From Paractinoplanes ovalisporus (GTDB lineage Bacteria > Actinomycetota > Actinomycetes > Mycobacteriales > Micromonosporaceae), in assembly GCF_016834655.1 (NCBI RefSeq), contig NZ_JAENHP010000002.1:124001-188000 (forward strand): DNA of 64,000 bases, given 5' to 3'. A model generated the notes under the pieces. It did no database searches. It saw nothing but the letters and a program-made list of their open reading frames with translations, and was not told the DNA's origin. Below, in pieces: positions 1-7,593 of this stretch. How positions within the stretch are numbered: position 1 is the stretch's first letter; every line of letters begins with the position of its first letter. The position numbers and the translations under genes are program-made.

Positions 1-447
1 GGTCAGGTCGAGGATGTGGTAGATCACGAAGAGCAGGACGATGACGCCACCCCACCGCATCGTGCGGGCCGCGTAGCTGCCCTGCACCTTGGGCCGGTGC
101 GCGTATTTGACCGGTCGCGCCAACCGGGCCCGGCGGGCCAGGATCACCGCTGCCACGATGTGCCCGATCACCGCCACGGTCAGCACGCCGCGCTGGATGT
201 AGAGGTACCACGCCTCCGGCAGCAGCGGGGTGCCGATGCTGCGCAGCCAGTGCGCGTAGTGGTCGAAGGTCTCCTCGCCGAAGAAGATCTTCAAGTTCCC
301 GATCATGTGTACGTAAAGGAAGGCGACCAGCAGGAAGCCGGTCACCGCCATGAAAATCTTGAGAGCGACCGAGGAGCGCCGCTTCGCTGGTCTGCCCGGA
401 GCGGGCGCAACCGCCGCCGACTTCCGGGTCGAAGTATCTACCGCCAC
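1..447 (-). CDS. sdhC: Succinate dehydrogenase cytochrome b subunit (partial, C-terminus outside window)
   Basis: The minus strand reads open from a GTG at 447 to the window edge (149 codons, no stop). The N-terminal ~35 residues are basic and polar. A membrane segment follows (KIFMAVTGFLLVAFLYVHMIG), then NLKIFFGEETFDHYAHWLR and two more hydrophobic stretches. This is the pattern of the five-helix cytochrome b membrane anchor of actinobacterial type B succinate dehydrogenase/fumarate reductase, which carries haem and passes electrons to quinone. The flavoprotein and iron-sulfur genes would lie beyond the left edge (inference). The gene is divergent from the LysR regulator with a 77-bp shared promoter region. 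The GTG at 447 is preferred because it is just upstream of the conserved core; the ribosome site before it is weak. Confidence 0.85.
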   Translation of the reverse strand, partial: MAVDTSTRKSAAVAPAPGRPAKRRSSVALKIFMAVTGFLLVAFLYVHMIGNLKIFFGEETFDHYAHWLRSIGTPLLPEAWYLYIQRGVLTVAVIGHIVAAVILARRARLARPVKYAHRPKVQGSYAARTMRWGGVIVLLFVIYHILDLT

Positions 448-487
448 ACCCTGGACGGTAGAAAGCTGTATGCGATTCGTCTAATGC

Positions 488-521
488 ATGATCGACGCAG
501 TCATCATAGAGATAGGCTATC
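488..521. promoter_or_regulatory. Candidate LysR operator in sdhC/lysR divergent region
   Basis: Two inverted repeats lie between the divergent starts. ATGAT (488-492) pairs with ATCAT (503-507) across 10 bases, and GATAG-G-CTATC is a perfect 11-bp palindrome at 511-521 that ends 3 bases before the lysR GTG. LysR-type regulators usually bind dyads between divergent promoters and repress themselves. Assignment to this regulator is inference. Confidence 0.45.
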
Positions 522-524
522 GAG

Positions 525-1442
525 GTGCAGCTCCAGCAGCTTCGCTACTTCCTTGCCGTGGAGAGAACCCGACATTTCACCCAAGCAGCGGACATTCTGG
601 GCGTCTCCCAGCCAACTCTCAGTAAGCAAATTCACACGCTCGAAGCCACCCTCGGAGCACCGCTGTTCGAACGCATCCGTGGCGGTGTGACCCTCACGGC
701 GGCCGGTCAGACGCTGCTCCCGCTCGCCCAGCGCATGATCGCCGACGCCGACGCGGCCCAGGAAGCGGTCTCCGACATCGTCGGCCTGCGCCGCGGCGAG
801 GTCCGCCTGGGCGCCACCCCCAGCCTGTGCTCGTCGCTGGTGCCCGAGGTGCTGCGCACCTACCGCTCGGCCCACCCCGACATCCAGCTGTACGTCAACG
901 AGGGCGGCTCGCAGGACCTGATCGAGAACCTGCAGGCCCACGCGCTCGACCTGGCCCTGATCGTGCAGCCCGACGAGGGCGTCGACGACTCGCTGGAGAC
1001 CATCCCCGTGCTGCGCGAGAGCCTGGTCGTGGCGTCGGTCGCCGATCGCCCGCCGCCCACCCCGCACGCGCAGATCGCGCTGTCCGAGCTCGAACACACC
1101 CCGCTGGTCATGTTCCGGGCCGGCTACGACATCCGCGGCGTCACACTCGACGCCTGCGAGAAAGCGGGATTCACCCCGAAGTTCGCCGTCGAGGGCGGCG
1201 AGATGGACGCGGTGCTGGCCTTCGTCGAGGCCGGCCTGGGGGTGGCGCTGGTGCCGAGCATGGTGCTGGCCAACCGCCCCCTGCTCCGGGCGACTCCGCT
1301 GGCCCCACCCGGCATGCGCCGCACCATCGCGCTGGCGCATCGCCGGCGTTCGGTGCTCCCGCACGCGGCCTCAGCGCTGCGCGCAACCCTCCTGCAGCAC
1401 GTCGCCACCCAGAAGCTCCCGCTCGGCGTGCGTCCTCTCTAG
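525..1442 (+). CDS. LysR-family transcriptional regulator
   Basis: This 305-residue protein has the typical LTTR length. Residues 1-60 form the winged helix-turn-helix (QLQQLRYFLAVERTRHFTQA, then VSQPTLSKQIHTLEATLGAPLF). Residues 90-295 form the periplasmic-binding-protein-like effector domain. It starts at GTG 525, where the conserved LQQLRYF motif begins almost at once. It is divergent from sdhC, so regulation of the succinate dehydrogenase operon is a reasonable inference, but the effector cannot be read from sequence. The coding end abuts the convergent MDMPI gene with no gap, so no terminator fits between them. Confidence 0.9.
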   Translation: MQLQQLRYFLAVERTRHFTQAADILGVSQPTLSKQIHTLEATLGAPLFERIRGGVTLTAAGQTLLPLAQRMIADADAAQEAVSDIVGLRRGEVRLGATPSLCSSLVPEVLRTYRSAHPDIQLYVNEGGSQDLIENLQAHALDLALIVQPDEGVDDSLETIPVLRESLVVASVADRPPPTPHAQIALSELEHTPLVMFRAGYDIRGVTLDACEKAGFTPKFAVEGGEMDAVLAFVEAGLGVALVPSMVLANRPLLRATPLAPPGMRRTIALAHRRRSVLPHAASALRATLLQHVATQKLPLGVRPL

Positions 1443-2159
1443 CTAGAAGCGGGTGCCCGCATGCCACCGTTCCCACAAGGCCGCGTCCCCCTGGACGGTC
1501 GGCGCCGGCACCCGGCGGTTGAGGAGAAGCAGCAGTGAGCGCACCGGAGCCTCAACCGTGACGTCGGCCCCGGCCGTGGCGGCGTCCTCGGTCCACGTGA
1601 TGCCGCTGTCCGTGAGCGTGACGTGCCAACTTCGCGGCAGGTCGGTGGCTCGGAAGCGCAGGGTCCCGCCGTCGCCCGGGAGATCCTTGCCGATCGCCTC
1701 GAAGGTCAGCAGGAAGTCGGCCACCCCGTCGGCGGCCAGGTCGGGGGCGAGATCGCCGGCCGGGTCGGCGTCGAACCGGTGGATCACCTCGTCGTGCACC
1801 ATGCGGCGCAGCCAGAAGCCGGCCGTCTGATGCCGCGGGTGCCAGGTCCAGACCTCGCTGGTGAATCCGTGCGAGCTCACCGCCTCGTTCAGTGCGCGGG
1901 CGCCTTCGAGCAGCCAGGGCGTCCAGGCGTTCTGATCGGTGGGCGCCTCGATCCGGCGATATTCCACATGGCCGCCCGTGGCGATGACCTCGGTGGCGAA
2001 ACGGTGGCCCGTGCCGACGTGGGTGACCAGGTCGCGGACCGTCCACTCCGGGCAGTTGGGCACCATCGCCTCCACCGCCTGCGCGGTTGCTGCCGTGCCG
2101 AGCCGACCGGCCTCCGCCTCGAGTTCGGCCGCGTAGCGTTCCGGTGCCAGCCACTTCAT
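1443..2159 (-). CDS. Maleylpyruvate isomerase/mycothiol-dependent (MDMPI, DinB-like) family protein
   Basis: The protein has 238 residues, taken from ATG 2157-2159 (MKWLAPERYAAELEAEAGRL). Residues ~5-150 show the MDMPI N-terminal four-helix DinB-like fold: NCPEWTVRDLVTHVGTGHRF near residue 40, and HDEVIHRFDADPA near 145, with the histidines expected to bind a divalent metal. The C-terminal ~90 residues match the MDMPI C-terminal domain type. Families of this kind in actinobacteria use mycothiol as thiol cofactor in isomerase or transferase reactions; the substrate here is unknown. A longer frame runs upstream to 2360 but crosses the terminal-repeat-like sequence at 2171-2186, so the internal ATG is preferred. 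Confidence 0.8.
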   Translation of the reverse strand: MKWLAPERYAAELEAEAGRLGTAATAQAVEAMVPNCPEWTVRDLVTHVGTGHRFATEVIATGGHVEYRRIEAPTDQNAWTPWLLEGARALNEAVSSHGFTSEVWTWHPRHQTAGFWLRRMVHDEVIHRFDADPAGDLAPDLAADGVADFLLTFEAIGKDLPGDGGTLRFRATDLPRSWHVTLTDSGITWTEDAATAGADVTVEAPVRSLLLLLNRRVPAPTVQGDAALWERWHAGTRF

Positions 2160-2170
2160 ACGGCCGAGCC

Positions 2171-2186
2171 TAGGGTCTGTCCTGCC
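2171..2186. repeat. Solitary copy of the MITE terminal repeat
   Basis: TAGGGTCTGTCCTGCC here is identical over 16 bases to the left end of the MITE-like element at 8441. I find no matching inverted end in the following few hundred bases, so this looks like a remnant or one-ended relic 11 bases upstream of the MDMPI start codon. Confidence 0.6.
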
Positions 2187-2305
2187 ATTTCGCGCGGGCG
2201 GTCCACTTCGCGCGGGTGGGCTCGGGGAGCGGGGGTGCCGTCGGCCCACGTGGTGCGGGCGGGGTGTGGCGTCCGGGGGCTTCGGCTGTCCACTTCGCGC
2301 GGCCG
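2187..2305. repeat. Three copies of a CCA(C/T)TTCGCGCGG motif
   Basis: The sequence TTCGCGCGG preceded by CCA/CCAC occurs three times, near 2186, 2202 and 2290, between the solitary MITE end and the methyltransferase promoter. Two of the copies share the longer core GTCCACTTCGCGCGG. I see no coding function in this stretch. Confidence 0.5.
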
Positions 2306-2333
2306 AAGGCGGTGGGGGCAACTCTCGAAGCAG

Positions 2334-2360
2334 TTGCGTACCGGAAAGCGGACTTAGCAT
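2334..2360 (+). promoter_or_regulatory. Candidate promoter for a leaderless methyltransferase transcript
   Basis: TTGCGT (2334-2339) and TAGCAT (2355-2360) lie 15 bases apart, and TAGCAT is 7 bases before the GTG at 2368. The short distance suggests a leaderless mRNA, common in actinobacteria. The spacer is shorter than ideal. Confidence 0.4.
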
Positions 2361-2367
2361 CGTCGCT

Positions 2368-3120
2368 GTGCGACACGCTGAGTTCGAGGATCCGCGCCTC
2401 GTCGAGGTCTATGACGCGGAGTACGTGTGGGGCTGGGACGACGACCTGTTCATGGCGTTGCTGGCCGAGCGCAACGCGCCCCGCGTGCTCGACTTCGGCT
2501 GCGGCACGGGGCGGCTCGCGCTCGCCCTGGCCGACGCGGGGCATGAGGTGACCGGGGTCGACCCGGCGCGGGCCTCGCTCGACGCCGCGCGGCGCAAGGC
2601 GGGCGCCGACCGGATCGAGTGGATCGAGGGCTCGACCGGGGTGCTGCCGCATCGGACGTTCGATGCGGTGTTACTCACAAGTCACGTCGCGCAGTTCGTC
2701 GTCAGTGACGAGCAGTGGTTGTCGACGCTGCGGGCGCTGCGCCGCTCGCTCGTCACCGGCGGCCGGTTGATCTTCGACAGCCGCGATCCGGACGACCGCC
2801 GGTGGGAACGCTGGAACCCTGTCGACTCACGTCGGCCCGTCGTCCTGCCCGGCGGTGACCAAATCGAGACATGGACCGAGGTAGATTCCGTGGCGGATGG
2901 GGTAGTCGCCTTCACCCGCCATTACGTGTTTACGGAGGGTGACGAGCTGACGAGCTCGGCCACGCTGCGTTTTCGCTCCGAAAGCGAGATCAGGACGACC
3001 GTCGAGGCCGCCGGTTTCGACGTCGACCGGGTCTACGGCGGGTGGTCCCGTGAGCCTGTTGGCACAGGTGAAGATGGGGAATTGATCGTGGTGGCGGTGG
3101 CCCGGCCGCAGGGTAGGTGA
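2368..3120 (+). CDS. Class I SAM-dependent methyltransferase
   Basis: The protein has 250 residues from GTG 2368 (MRHAEFEDPRLVEVYDAEY). The Rossmann motif I, VLDFGCGTGRLALALADAG, is at residues ~40-58, followed by VTGVDPARASLDAARRK (motif II). A later AVLLTSHVAQF region corresponds to motif IV. This is the small, free-standing methyltransferase fold seen in many Methyltransf_25/11 members. The substrate is unknown. An in-frame start at 2266 exists but would lie in the motif-repeat region, so the leaderless GTG next to the TAGCAT box is preferred. Confidence 0.8.
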   Translation: MRHAEFEDPRLVEVYDAEYVWGWDDDLFMALLAERNAPRVLDFGCGTGRLALALADAGHEVTGVDPARASLDAARRKAGADRIEWIEGSTGVLPHRTFDAVLLTSHVAQFVVSDEQWLSTLRALRRSLVTGGRLIFDSRDPDDRRWERWNPVDSRRPVVLPGGDQIETWTEVDSVADGVVAFTRHYVFTEGDELTSSATLRFRSESEIRTTVEAAGFDVDRVYGGWSREPVGTGEDGELIVVAVARPQGR

Positions 3121-3205
3121 TCGATCTCCTGCTGTCTATCGGCAACGTGCCAACAGGGGGCCGACCGTTGTCAGCCGCCGAGATGTGATTACTATTCGCT
3201 CACGT

Positions 3206-3223
3206 TCGAGCGAGACCGCTCGA
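3206..3223. other. Perfect 7-bp stem-loop
   Basis: TCGAGCG (3206-3212) and CGCTCGA (3217-3223) flank a 4-base loop in the 175-bp gap between the methyltransferase and the VWA protein. There is no T-run, so it may be an I-shaped terminator or an operator. Confidence 0.4.
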
Positions 3224-3295
3224 TGTTGGGATCCGGGTCGGAGAGGCTGATCCGGGTCGCGGGAACGCCGGAGACTTCAGGGAGAGGTGGGTGCG

Positions 3296-5014
3296 ATGTC
3301 GGATCTGACGGGGCGCAATCAGCCGCCGATGGACGAGCCGGTGACCCACCACGGCCCGCCGGGCGGCGGCGCCGGACGGGTCCTGCTGGCCGTCGGCATC
3401 GTGCTGCTGCTGGTGGTTGTGGCGGGCGGCACGACCTGGTGGATGTACACCCGGGACCCGGCGCCCACCACGAACACGGCCCCCGTCCGTACGACCGCAC
3501 CCACCGCCTGCCCCTCGGTGAAGCTCCGTGTCGCCGCCGCCCCCGAGATCGCGCCGGTGGTGCGTGCCGCGGCCAAGAAGCTCGACGACAACCCGGCCGA
3601 CCCCTGCGACCCGGTCGAGGTCGTCGCCGAGGAGCCCGGCGCCACCGTGGCCGCCGCCGCCAAGCCCGACGTGTGGATCCCCTCCAGCAGCGCCTGGCTG
3701 GGCATCGCCAACGCCGGCGGCGCCGCGTTCACCGCCCAGGGCCAACCCCTGGCCCACTCGCCGATCATGCTGGCCGCTCCGGCCGCCGTGACCGACTCGC
3801 TCTCCAAGGGTGGCCAGACCTCCTGGGCCCAGCTGACCGGGGCGGTGGCCGCCGGCAAGATCCCCGCGGTGACCATGCCCGACGCCCAGGCCACCACGGT
3901 CGGCCTGCTCTCGGTCTATGCGATCAACGCGGCCATGGCCCGCACCACCCCCGACAGCGGCATCGCCCAGCTGCGCGCGCTGACCCTGCGCAGCCGCCTC
4001 AAGGACGCCTCGGCCGACCCGACCGCGCTGGTCGCGCGGGTCGCCGGGCAGTGGAACACCAACGGTGTGATCTACGACGTCGGCATCTTCCCGATCCTCG
4101 AGCAGCAGCTGAAGGTCTACCAGCACGGCAAGCACACCGTTCAGCTCAAGGGCGCCTACCCGGCCGACGGCCTGGTCGAGGCCGACTACCCGTTCGCGGT
4201 GGCGAAGAACAACCAGGACGAGGCGCTGACCAAGAAGCTGCGCGCGGCCATCACCGGTACGGCGATCACGCAGGCCGGCTTCCGGGCCGCGCCGACGCCG
4301 AGGGCCCTTCCGCTGCCCGCGCAACCGGCCGGGCTGCTCGCTCCGGCCACGATGTGGAGCCAGTACAAGTCGCTCGCGACCCAGGTGCTGCTGCTCATCG
4401 ACGCGTCCGGCTCGATGAACCAGAAGATCAAGGCCCCCGGCGGCCGTGAGGTCACCCGGGCCGCGCTGCTGCGGGAGTCGGGCAAGTTCGCGGCCGAGTT
4501 GTTCGCCGAGGACACCACCATCGGCATGTGGTATTTCGGTCAGCCCACGCCGACCAGCCCGGCCCATCAGGAGGTCGTCTCCTATGGACCGATCACCGGG
4601 CAGCTCGACGACGGGACCAGCCGTCGCGCCGCGCTGGGCAAGGCGATGGACAACTACCGGGCCGCCGACGACTCCGGCACCCCGCTGTATCAGAGCGTGC
4701 TCGACGGCGTGACAGAGATGCGCGACAAGGTCTCGCCCGGCACGGTGACGCTGGTCGTGGTGCTCACCGACGGCGTGGACGGCGAGTCGACCTTCAAGAT
4801 GACACAGGCCCAGTTCATGACGAAGCTGGCCGGCGAGCAGGACCCGAGCCGCCCGGTGCCGGTGCTGTCGGTGGGCTACGGGCCCGACGTCGACATGAAG
4901 GCGCTCAACGAGATGTCGGAGGCGACCGGCGGCAAGGCGTTCGCGGCGACCAACCCGGCCGACCTGTCGTCCGCCATCGCGAAGGCGTTCCTGGCAGCCC
5001 ACGCGCCCCGGTAA
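3296..5014 (+). CDS. Membrane-anchored solute-binding-like domain fused to a von Willebrand factor A domain
   Basis: The protein has 572 residues from ATG 3296; GGGAGAGG lies 8 bases upstream, better placed than the GTG at 3287. Residues ~30-53 are a single membrane segment (VLLAVGIVLLLVVVAGGTTWW), giving an exported C-terminal part. Residues ~65-330 resemble an extracellular solute-binding protein (type 2 periplasmic fold; APEIAPVVRAAAKKL, later VIYDVGIFPILEQQL). Residues ~360-565 are a VWA domain with an intact MIDAS: DASGS near 369 and LTDGVDG near 490. The family is usually annotated as substrate-binding and VWA domain protein. Its ligand is unknown. No transporter genes lie beside it, which argues against a classic ABC uptake role. 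Confidence 0.8.
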   Translation: MSDLTGRNQPPMDEPVTHHGPPGGGAGRVLLAVGIVLLLVVVAGGTTWWMYTRDPAPTTNTAPVRTTAPTACPSVKLRVAAAPEIAPVVRAAAKKLDDNPADPCDPVEVVAEEPGATVAAAAKPDVWIPSSSAWLGIANAGGAAFTAQGQPLAHSPIMLAAPAAVTDSLSKGGQTSWAQLTGAVAAGKIPAVTMPDAQATTVGLLSVYAINAAMARTTPDSGIAQLRALTLRSRLKDASADPTALVARVAGQWNTNGVIYDVGIFPILEQQLKVYQHGKHTVQLKGAYPADGLVEADYPFAVAKNNQDEALTKKLRAAITGTAITQAGFRAAPTPRALPLPAQPAGLLAPATMWSQYKSLATQVLLLIDASGSMNQKIKAPGGREVTRAALLRESGKFAAELFAEDTTIGMWYFGQPTPTSPAHQEVVSYGPITGQLDDGTSRRAALGKAMDNYRAADDSGTPLYQSVLDGVTEMRDKVSPGTVTLVVVLTDGVDGESTFKMTQAQFMTKLAGEQDPSRPVPVLSVGYGPDVDMKALNEMSEATGGKAFAATNPADLSSAIAKAFLAAHAPR

Positions 5015-5027
5015 GCAGCGCGCGGAC

Positions 5028-6458
5028 TCAAGCGGGGCCGATGCGGTCGGCCACCATCTGGGCCGACAGCGTCACCATGGGCAGGCCGCCACCCGGGTGC
5101 ACCGAGCCGCCCACCAGGTGCAGCCCCTCGACGGCGCCGCGGTTGACCGGCCGCATCAGGCCGCCCGCGGTTCCGTAGATGGCGCCGCCCGGCGCGCCCG
5201 TCGCCGCGGCCAGGTCGGCGGGCGTGCGGGTCTCGCGGAACACCAGCCGGTCACGCACGTCGAGGCCGCGCCGGGCGAGCACGCCGAGCACGTGATCCCC
5301 GTACGCGTCGGCCAGCCCGGCCCGCCGCCAGTCGGTCTCGCGCCACCCGGTGCCGTGGCGTGGCGCGTTGACCAGCACGAACCACGCCTCGCAGCCCGAG
5401 GGGTGCACGCGCGGGTCGGCGGCCCGGGTGACGAACACGGTCGGATCGGCGGCCGGCCGTGCCCGCCGCGTCGCCGACCCGAAAACGGTGTCGAACTCAC
5501 TGTCGTAATAGGAGGGGAAGAAGACAGTGTGGTGGGCCAGCGACGGGGTCTCGCCGCGCACACCCATCAGCAGCACGAACCCGGCCAGGCTGCGGTCGGC
5601 GAGCCCGGTCAGTCGTCGCGGTTCGGGCAGCAGATCGCGGTAGACCGTCAGCGCGTCCACATTCGACACCACGGTCTCGGTCCGTACGAGGGAACCGTCT
5701 CCCAGCCGTACGCCGGTGACCCGCCCCGCCGCCGTCTCGATGTGCTCGACCGGCGTGTTCAGCTCGATCCGCACCCCGGCCGAGGCGCAGGCGGAAGCGA
5801 GCACGGTCGCCAGGGTGCCCAGCCCGCCCGGCACATACCAGCCACCGAACGCCAGCTCGGCGTAGGGCACCGCGGCCAGAGCGGCCGGCGCGCGCCGCGG
5901 ATCGGCACCGGTGTAGGTCGCATAGCGGTCGAGCATCATCCGCAGCCGGGGGTCGCGCAGATAGTGCCGGCCCAGCGACCGCAGCGTGCGGCCCGGGGCG
6001 ATCGCGGCCAGGTCGCCGACCCGCCACGACAGCGCCGCCAGCGAGGCCGGGGTGACCGGTTTACGCAGCACCGAACGCCAGGACGCGGTCCAGATGCGCC
6101 GCGCGCGATGCCAGAACCGGTCCCAGTCGTGCGCCGCCTCGTCGCCCATCGCGGCCGCGATGCGTTCGAGGAACTCGGCGTGCACGGGCGACGAGTCGAG
6201 CACCGTGCCGTCGGGGAACACGTGCCGCAACACCGGGTCGAGCGGTTCCAGGTCGAGGGCGGCCTCGGTGAAGACCTGCGGCAGCGTCAGCAGGCTGGGG
6301 CCGGTGTCGAAACGGAAGCCGTCGCGCTCGTAGACGCCGAGCTTGCCGCCCAGGTGGTCGGAGCGTTCGAACACCGTCACCGCGTGGCCGGCCCGGGCCA
6401 GGCGGACGGCCGCGGTCAGCCCGCCGACCCCGGCCCCGACCACGACGACCCGGCTCAC
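5028..6458 (-). CDS. CrtI/CrtD-family carotenoid desaturase (phytoene desaturase-like)
   Basis: The protein has 476 residues from GTG 6456-6458; GAGGGG is 8 bases upstream. The N-terminus is a dinucleotide-binding GxGxxG (VVVVGAGVGGLTAAVRLARAG) followed by FERSDHLGGKLGVYERDG and FDTGPSLLTLP, the signature of the CrtI family. The C-terminus LVGGSVHPGGGLPMVTLS is the conserved bacterial-type desaturase end. It is last in a minus-strand block with a GT2 glycosyltransferase and CruF. That context fits either phytoene desaturation or 3',4'-desaturation (CrtD) of an acyclic or monocyclic carotenoid end; sequence alone does not decide. The gap to the glycosyltransferase is 40 bp. Confidence 0.85.
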   Translation of the reverse strand: MSRVVVVGAGVGGLTAAVRLARAGHAVTVFERSDHLGGKLGVYERDGFRFDTGPSLLTLPQVFTEAALDLEPLDPVLRHVFPDGTVLDSSPVHAEFLERIAAAMGDEAAHDWDRFWHRARRIWTASWRSVLRKPVTPASLAALSWRVGDLAAIAPGRTLRSLGRHYLRDPRLRMMLDRYATYTGADPRRAPAALAAVPYAELAFGGWYVPGGLGTLATVLASACASAGVRIELNTPVEHIETAAGRVTGVRLGDGSLVRTETVVSNVDALTVYRDLLPEPRRLTGLADRSLAGFVLLMGVRGETPSLAHHTVFFPSYYDSEFDTVFGSATRRARPAADPTVFVTRAADPRVHPSGCEAWFVLVNAPRHGTGWRETDWRRAGLADAYGDHVLGVLARRGLDVRDRLVFRETRTPADLAAATGAPGGAIYGTAGGLMRPVNRGAVEGLHLVGGSVHPGGGLPMVTLSAQMVADRIGPA

Positions 6459-6498
6459 GACGACCACCCCTCACCCGTTGTCCGGGGCGCGGTTCTGC

Positions 6499-7593
6499 TC
6501 ATACCGGCCGTCCCCGCCAGGTCAGGGAGCCGCGGCGGCGCAGGCGGAACGAGCGGGCCACCAGCCAGGCGAACAGCACGACCGAGACCGGGTGCGCGAG
6601 GGCGTCCGGCCACACGCGTCCGCCCGTCGCGGCCGCGGACACCGCACGACCCAGAACCCCGAGCCCGTACGCGGTGAGGGCGACCCCGGCCCACGCGAAC
6701 TCCCCGGCCGCGGCGAGGGCTGCGGTAGCGAGGGGTGGGAACGCGTACAGGAGAAGCAGCAGGACCACGACGGCGCCGGCGCCGGACGACGTGCCGAACG
6801 AGGCCCAGAGCGACTTGCTGTAACCCGCGGTGAGCTCGCGCCATGAGTCGTACATGCGGCAGGTCGCCCAGGGGGAGCCGTCGGCCAGCGCGATCCGGCC
6901 GCCGGAGCGTTTGACCGCGCGGGCCAGGGCGATGTCTTCGAGGATGTCGGTGCGGACCGCCGCATGCCCGCCGGCCCGGTGGTAGGCCTCGGCGTCGATC
7001 ACCAGCCACTGGCCGCCGGCCGCGGCGAGGGACGGGCGGGGGGAGCGTTCCATCGCGCGCAGCGGCAGGAACGTCAGCCACGACCACTGCAGGAGCGGTT
7101 GGACCAGGCGGCCGGCGCCGACGATCTTCGGATACGGGGAGAGGAGGTCGATCTGTGCGCGGCGCATTTCGGACACGGCCGACGCGATGGCGCCTTCCGC
7201 CAGGACGACGTCGGCGTCCACGAAGGACAAAACGGCCGCATCGCTCGCGGCGCGTGCCAGTTGGTCGCAGGCGTGCGGTTTGCCCAGCCGGCCCGGCGGC
7301 AGCGGTTCGCCGGTGAGCAGCACGACCTTGTCACCCGCGACCGACCGGACGATCTCGGCCGTGCCGTCGGTCGAGCCGTCGTCCAGCACATAGATCGTCA
7401 GCCGCTCGACGCCGCGTTGGGCCAGCAGCGACTCGAGGCAGGCACCGACCCGCTCGGCCTCGTCACGCACCGGCAGCAGAACCGCGACCCGCTCCCCGGT
7501 CGTGGCGGCGGTCGGCAGCCGGCGCAGCAGGAACGCGTTGACGACGGTGTGCGCGGTCAGGGCCAGCCAGGGCAGGAGCGCGAGCCAGATCAT
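6499..7593 (-). CDS. Family 2 glycosyltransferase, probable carotenoid glycosyltransferase
   Basis: The protein has 364 residues. It has an N-terminal membrane segment, then a GT-A domain with PVRDEAERVGACLESLL, YVLDDGSTDGT (nucleotide-sugar), FVDADVVLAEGA (DxD metal site) and a downstream ILEDIALARAVKRSGG acidic/base region. Three or four C-terminal hydrophobic segments follow. This matches membrane GT2 enzymes of the CruC/CruG/CrtQ type. The start ATG overlaps the stop of cruF by 4 bases (ATGA), so the two are translationally coupled. That coupling supports glycosylation of the hydroxyl group made by CruF (inference). Confidence 0.8.
   Translation of the reverse strand: MIWLALLPWLALTAHTVVNAFLLRRLPTAATTGERVAVLLPVRDEAERVGACLESLLAQRGVERLTIYVLDDGSTDGTAEIVRSVAGDKVVLLTGEPLPPGRLGKPHACDQLARAASDAAVLSFVDADVVLAEGAIASAVSEMRRAQIDLLSPYPKIVGAGRLVQPLLQWSWLTFLPLRAMERSPRPSLAAAGGQWLVIDAEAYHRAGGHAAVRTDILEDIALARAVKRSGGRIALADGSPWATCRMYDSWRELTAGYSKSLWASFGTSSGAGAVVVLLLLLYAFPPLATAALAAAGEFAWAGVALTAYGLGVLGRAVSAAATGGRVWPDALAHPVSVVLFAWLVARSFRLRRRGSLTWRGRPV

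Noticed and set aside
3200..3286. T-box or other riboswitch before the VWA protein
   Set aside because: Only a short stem is present, without T-box or riboswitch consensus elements.
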